DNA of 37,957 bases from a virus: positions 1-37,957 of IMG/VR virus record IMGVR_UViG_3300029985_000091. The stretch is one strand, 5' to 3'. Below, in pieces: positions 35,263 through 37,957 of this stretch (position 1 is the first letter of the stretch; each line of letters starts with the position of its first letter). The position numbers and the translations under genes were made by a program. The notes beneath the pieces are model-generated. The model was not told the origin of the DNA, ran no database searches, and saw only the letters and a program-made list of their open reading frames with translations.

Positions 35263-36126
35263 ATGAACTTTTATACTAAAATCAAAGATACTATTCCGAA
35301 ATTACCGGGTATATATTTATTCACAAATATCATAGATAATAAAAGATATGTTGGCATGAGTACAAATTTAAAAAGACGCATTGCAGCATATTATTACAAA
35401 AATCATCCAAACAATCCAATTAATCATGCAATGATTAAATATGGTAAAGATAATTTTAAAATAGAAATCCTTCACTTCTTTGATGATAAGAACGTAGATA
35501 TTTTGGAGGTGGTTGCGTTGGAAACAGCGTTTATTGACTTCTATAAATCATTAACAGAGTTTGGACACGGATATAATGTATGTCTAATCGGTAGAAATTT
35601 TAATTTGAGAGTTTTTTCTGGAGAAGAAAAGAAAAGAATATACGCATCAAGAAGCGGGAAAAACCATAAGGGTTTCGGAAAACACCTTTCAAAAAAAATA
35701 CGTAATAAAATCTCTCATTCCCACGAGGGCAAGAAACTATCTATAGACACAAAAAATAAAATATCAAGTTCACTTAAAAATACCAGACTAGGAGAAGATA
35801 ATCCGTTTTTTGGGAAGACACACTCTAAAAAAGTTAGAGAAAGAATCTCTAAAGCTAATATGGGGAACAAATATAATGTCGGTAGAATTATGCCAGAGCA
35901 TATAAAATTAAAAATCAAAGCCACGTGCAAATCCAAATTAAGTAACAATAACAAAGACAAAAGAAAGTCTGTTAAACAAATAGATAAAAAGACTGGCCAA
36001 ATTATAAAAATATGGGATGGAATTAGAATAGCGTCAAAAGCATTAAATATAGAAGCCGGTGGAATTGTGAAGGTCTGTAAGGGAAAAGCCAAAACTTCTG
36101 GCGGTTTCAAATGGGAATACGTATGA
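35263..36126 (+). CDS. GIY-YIG homing endonuclease with NUMOD repeats, 287 aa
   Basis: An N-terminal GIY-YIG nuclease: PGIYLFTNIIDNKRYVGMST (GIY ... YVG), the NLKRRI helix with its Arg, and ALETAFIDFYKSL with the catalytic Glu. The middle and C-terminal parts hold DNA-recognition repeats of the NUMOD3 kind (the basic ISHSHEGKKLS and ISSSLKNTRLGEDNPFFGKT segments) and a final NUMOD1-like ENCR-type block (QIDKKTGQIIKIWDGIRIAS ... GGFKWEYV). It is a free-standing homing enzyme sitting between dnaB and primase, overlapping the primase start by 4 bases. Confidence 0.92.
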   Translation: MNFYTKIKDTIPKLPGIYLFTNIIDNKRYVGMSTNLKRRIAAYYYKNHPNNPINHAMIKYGKDNFKIEILHFFDDKNVDILEVVALETAFIDFYKSLTEFGHGYNVCLIGRNFNLRVFSGEEKKRIYASRSGKNHKGFGKHLSKKIRNKISHSHEGKKLSIDTKNKISSSLKNTRLGEDNPFFGKTHSKKVRERISKANMGNKYNVGRIMPEHIKLKIKATCKSKLSNNNKDKRKSVKQIDKKTGQIIKIWDGIRIASKALNIEAGGIVKVCKGKAKTSGGFKWEYV

Positions 36127-37007
36127 CCGACATTCTCTCCATCCTCCACGAAATCGGCTATACAAACCTGACGGATTGCGGCCACGAATGGTCTACTAGG
36201 GCAATTTACCGCGACGGAGATAACAATACCGCGATTTCCATAAATAAGACCACGGGTTTTTGGTTTGACTTCGTAGAGAGAAAAGGCGGGACTTTAGCCC
36301 AACTCGTGCAAATAACGCTTAAACTGCCAAGCCTGAGCGATTCCGCCGCGTATTTGAAGGACTTACCCATCTCCATTTACAACGGGGAATGCACAGAACT
36401 GACAGAAACCAAGAAATTCGATAAAACCCTACTTCTAAAGCTAATTAAAGACAATTCTTACTGGAACTCTCGCGGGGTATCAAATGCTACTTTAGATGTA
36501 TTCGGCGGCGGGGTTGCAGTCAAAAACAGGATGAATGGCCGATACGTTTTCCCAATCTGGGAGGGGGATGATTTAATAGGCTTATCAGGACGGTCAATTA
36601 CAGACGCCGACATCCGCTGGAAGCACCTCGGAGTAAAAAGCTCGTGGGTCTTTCCTCAGTTTACTCAATACATCAAGCAAAATAACTCAGTACTTTTGGT
36701 AGAATCGATTGGAGATTTTTTGCAACTTTTCGACAACGGTATAAAAAACGTCATCGTTCTCTTCGGCGTAAATCTCAGCACTAAAATTATCCAACATCTC
36801 CTCAAATTAGACGTGGGCAAAATTATCATAGCCACAAATAATGACTTCGAAAATAACTTCGTGGGAAACCGCGCTGCGGAAGATATTAAAGAGGAGTTAC
36901 TAAACTATTTTGACGAAAGCCAAGTAGTAATCGCTCTCCCGCCGAAGAATGATTTTGGAATGATGACTTCCGCCGAGATTTTAGAGTATAAGGAAAAATA
37001 TCTGTGA
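36123..37007 (+). CDS. TOPRIM DNA primase (DnaG-type), 294 aa
   Basis: The start is the ATG at 36123 (MTDILSILHEIGYTNLTDCG), coupled by ATGA to the homing gene. The N-terminal part carries NNTAISINKTTGFWFDFVER (primase fold strand pair), and the TOPRIM part has VLLVESIGDFLQLFDNGIKN with the metal-binding Glu and KIIIATNNDFENNFVGNRAA with the Asp region, then a DSQVVIALPPKNDFGM end. No N-terminal Cys4 zinc ribbon is present, so template recognition must differ from DnaG. It makes RNA primers for DnaB-driven forks. Confidence 0.85.
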   Translation: MTDILSILHEIGYTNLTDCGHEWSTRAIYRDGDNNTAISINKTTGFWFDFVERKGGTLAQLVQITLKLPSLSDSAAYLKDLPISIYNGECTELTETKKFDKTLLLKLIKDNSYWNSRGVSNATLDVFGGGVAVKNRMNGRYVFPIWEGDDLIGLSGRSITDADIRWKHLGVKSSWVFPQFTQYIKQNNSVLLVESIGDFLQLFDNGIKNVIVLFGVNLSTKIIQHLLKLDVGKIIIATNNDFENNFVGNRAAEDIKEELLNYFDESQVVIALPPKNDFGMMTSAEILEYKEKYL

Positions 37008-37957
37008 AGATAGAAACAGATGCTTCATTTTATGTTTCTGACGGAGATAACTATCAGCGTAGTTCAGCCCTAAAAACTTTAGAGTCATGTAGCTGGAGTT
37101 ACTATTGTCGATACGTTCTTGATTTACCACAGGAAGATAACAGAGGCGCATTGCAGGGTAATTGCTGTCATTCGTTCTTCGAGTGTCTACTTAATCCGCG
37201 TCACAAACACTTCTTTAAACCCATCGTCAAAGCTAAAACAGTCTGCGCCCATCCCGCTACCGAACGCTTAGTCAAGAAACTAATCAAAAAAAACCATCTC
37301 CCTCCAGATAAAGAAATTTTTGATAAGATTGATGCCATGATTCTAGTTGGATTAAATACAGACTTCTTCATTAAAGGCAGCAAAATAATCGGGCGGGAAT
37401 ATCGTTTCAAGATTAAGAACGAATCTCCTAAATACAACATTTATGGAACAGTGGACGTTATAGCCCTCAAGGACGAATTTATTATCATCCAAGACTATAA
37501 AAGTTCCAAAATGAAATTTTCGGGTTCTGACGAGCATTCTTCCATCCAAGCCCTGATGTATTCTCTCGCGGTCAAGAAGTTATACCCCGATAAGACTCCG
37601 ATTGTAAGATTTATCTTTTTGCAATTCCCGGAAAACCCAGTTCAAGAAGTCAAATTTTCTGACGATACTCTAAAGGGGTTTGAACATTATCTAGCAGCGA
37701 CACAAGAAACGGTTGATAATTTTACCGAGAAAGATGCCTACTCTAATTTCGCGGCGGATAAGGGAATGCCAAAGGAGGGCTTTTCTGGAAAATTAATGTG
37801 CGGGTTTTCAAACAAACACGGCGAATTGAAGAAGGACGGAACTCTCAAATGGAAATGCCCCTTTAAACTAGCATTTTTTTATCACGTTTTAATAAAAGAT
37901 AATAAAATCATAAAATCAGCCTTCAAAAGTGAAGAATTACATCCCGCCGATGGAGAA
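37004..37957 (+). CDS. RecB/Cas4-like PD-(D/E)XK exonuclease, partial at window edge
   Basis: Open to the last base (318 codons) and starting at GTG 37004 with a GTGA overlap onto the primase. The RecB-type motifs are all visible: an N-terminal SALKTLESCSWSYYCRYVLD, GNCCHSFFE (the G...H motif), then GTVDVIALKDEFIIIQDYKS (Asp151 and D-x-K about 164-166) and IQALMYSLAVKKL (Q...Y motif). Cysteines near the N-terminus (C29/C35) and a late MCGF...WKCPF pair could hold an iron-sulfur cluster as in AddB/Cas4. It probably degrades or trims DNA ends in recombination. The C-terminus lies outside the window. Confidence 0.85.
   Translation, partial: MKIETDASFYVSDGDNYQRSSALKTLESCSWSYYCRYVLDLPQEDNRGALQGNCCHSFFECLLNPRHKHFFKPIVKAKTVCAHPATERLVKKLIKKNHLPPDKEIFDKIDAMILVGLNTDFFIKGSKIIGREYRFKIKNESPKYNIYGTVDVIALKDEFIIIQDYKSSKMKFSGSDEHSSIQALMYSLAVKKLYPDKTPIVRFIFLQFPENPVQEVKFSDDTLKGFEHYLAATQETVDNFTEKDAYSNFAADKGMPKEGFSGKLMCGFSNKHGELKKDGTLKWKCPFKLAFFYHVLIKDNKIIKSAFKSEELHPADGE

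Noticed and set aside
1-37957. CRISPR array, insertion sequence or integrase
   Set aside because: No regular direct repeats with spacers, no transposase or integrase motif, and no clear attachment repeat was seen on either strand.

Overview
This window is a 38 kb stretch of an AT-rich, tailed-phage-like genome, probably a fairly large virulent phage. The evidence is dense short genes with 4-base ATGA overlaps, a virus-type replication block (RecA/UvsX-like recombinase, DnaB helicase, primase, PD-(D/E)XK nuclease), a class II ribonucleotide reductase, two small sigma-70-family factors, a set of CCA-encoding tRNAs and many homing elements. No capsid, tail or terminase gene is recognisable here, so the window is the early/accessory and replication part. 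A phage-encoded lipoprotein, an outer-membrane-like beta-barrel protein and a lipopolysaccharide/glycan island point to a diderm (Gram-negative-type) host. Good Shine-Dalgarno sites are rare. Many genes instead have a sigma-70 promoter whose -10 box ends 4-7 bases before the start codon, so transcripts should start at or next to the start codon (leaderless mRNAs). The signal-peptide style with QTN/TNAP strings is a weak hint of a Verrucomicrobiota-like host, no more than that.

Layout. (1) 57-7135, minus strand: small zinc-ribbon and HNH genes, six tRNAs or tRNA-like genes (Arg, Gln, His-like, Tyr, Ala, Trp), an Acb1-type 2H phosphoesterase, a membrane PAS protein, a patatin-like phospholipase, and four envelope-directed or hydrophobic small proteins. 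(2) 7195-8438, plus strand: two hypothetical genes driven from a divergent promoter pair. (3) 8428-17013, minus strand: small zinc-ribbon proteins, a SLOG/DUF2493 protein, an HNH homing endonuclease, an ECF-like sigma factor, an ATGA-coupled run of small genes, and the class II ribonucleotide reductase interrupted by an intein at its catalytic cysteine. (4) 17037-18761, plus strand: a promoter-to-terminator unit carrying either a structured RNA or tiny ORFs, a decayed HNH gene and a second sigma factor. (5) 18902-30038, plus strand: an ~11 kb glycan-modification island (several glycosyltransferases including GT90, two FkbM methyltransferases, a sugar C-methyltransferase and GDP-mannose 4,6-dehydratase) interleaved with small phage genes. 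(6) 30060-37957, plus strand: RecA with an Ala1 (class 3-like) intein in its Walker A motif, a Vsr/DUF559-like nuclease, DnaB, a GIY-YIG homing endonuclease, a TOPRIM primase and a RecB-like nuclease cut off by the window edge.

How it fits together: the ribonucleotide reductase supplies dNTPs for the RecA/DnaB/primase/nuclease machinery. The two sigma factors probably control phases of transcription. The glycan island probably decorates the host surface or the virion. The tRNAs supplement translation. The 4.5-7.1 kb envelope cluster may act in lysis, superinfection exclusion or surface remodelling. Functional statements rest on motifs read by eye; no database search was available.
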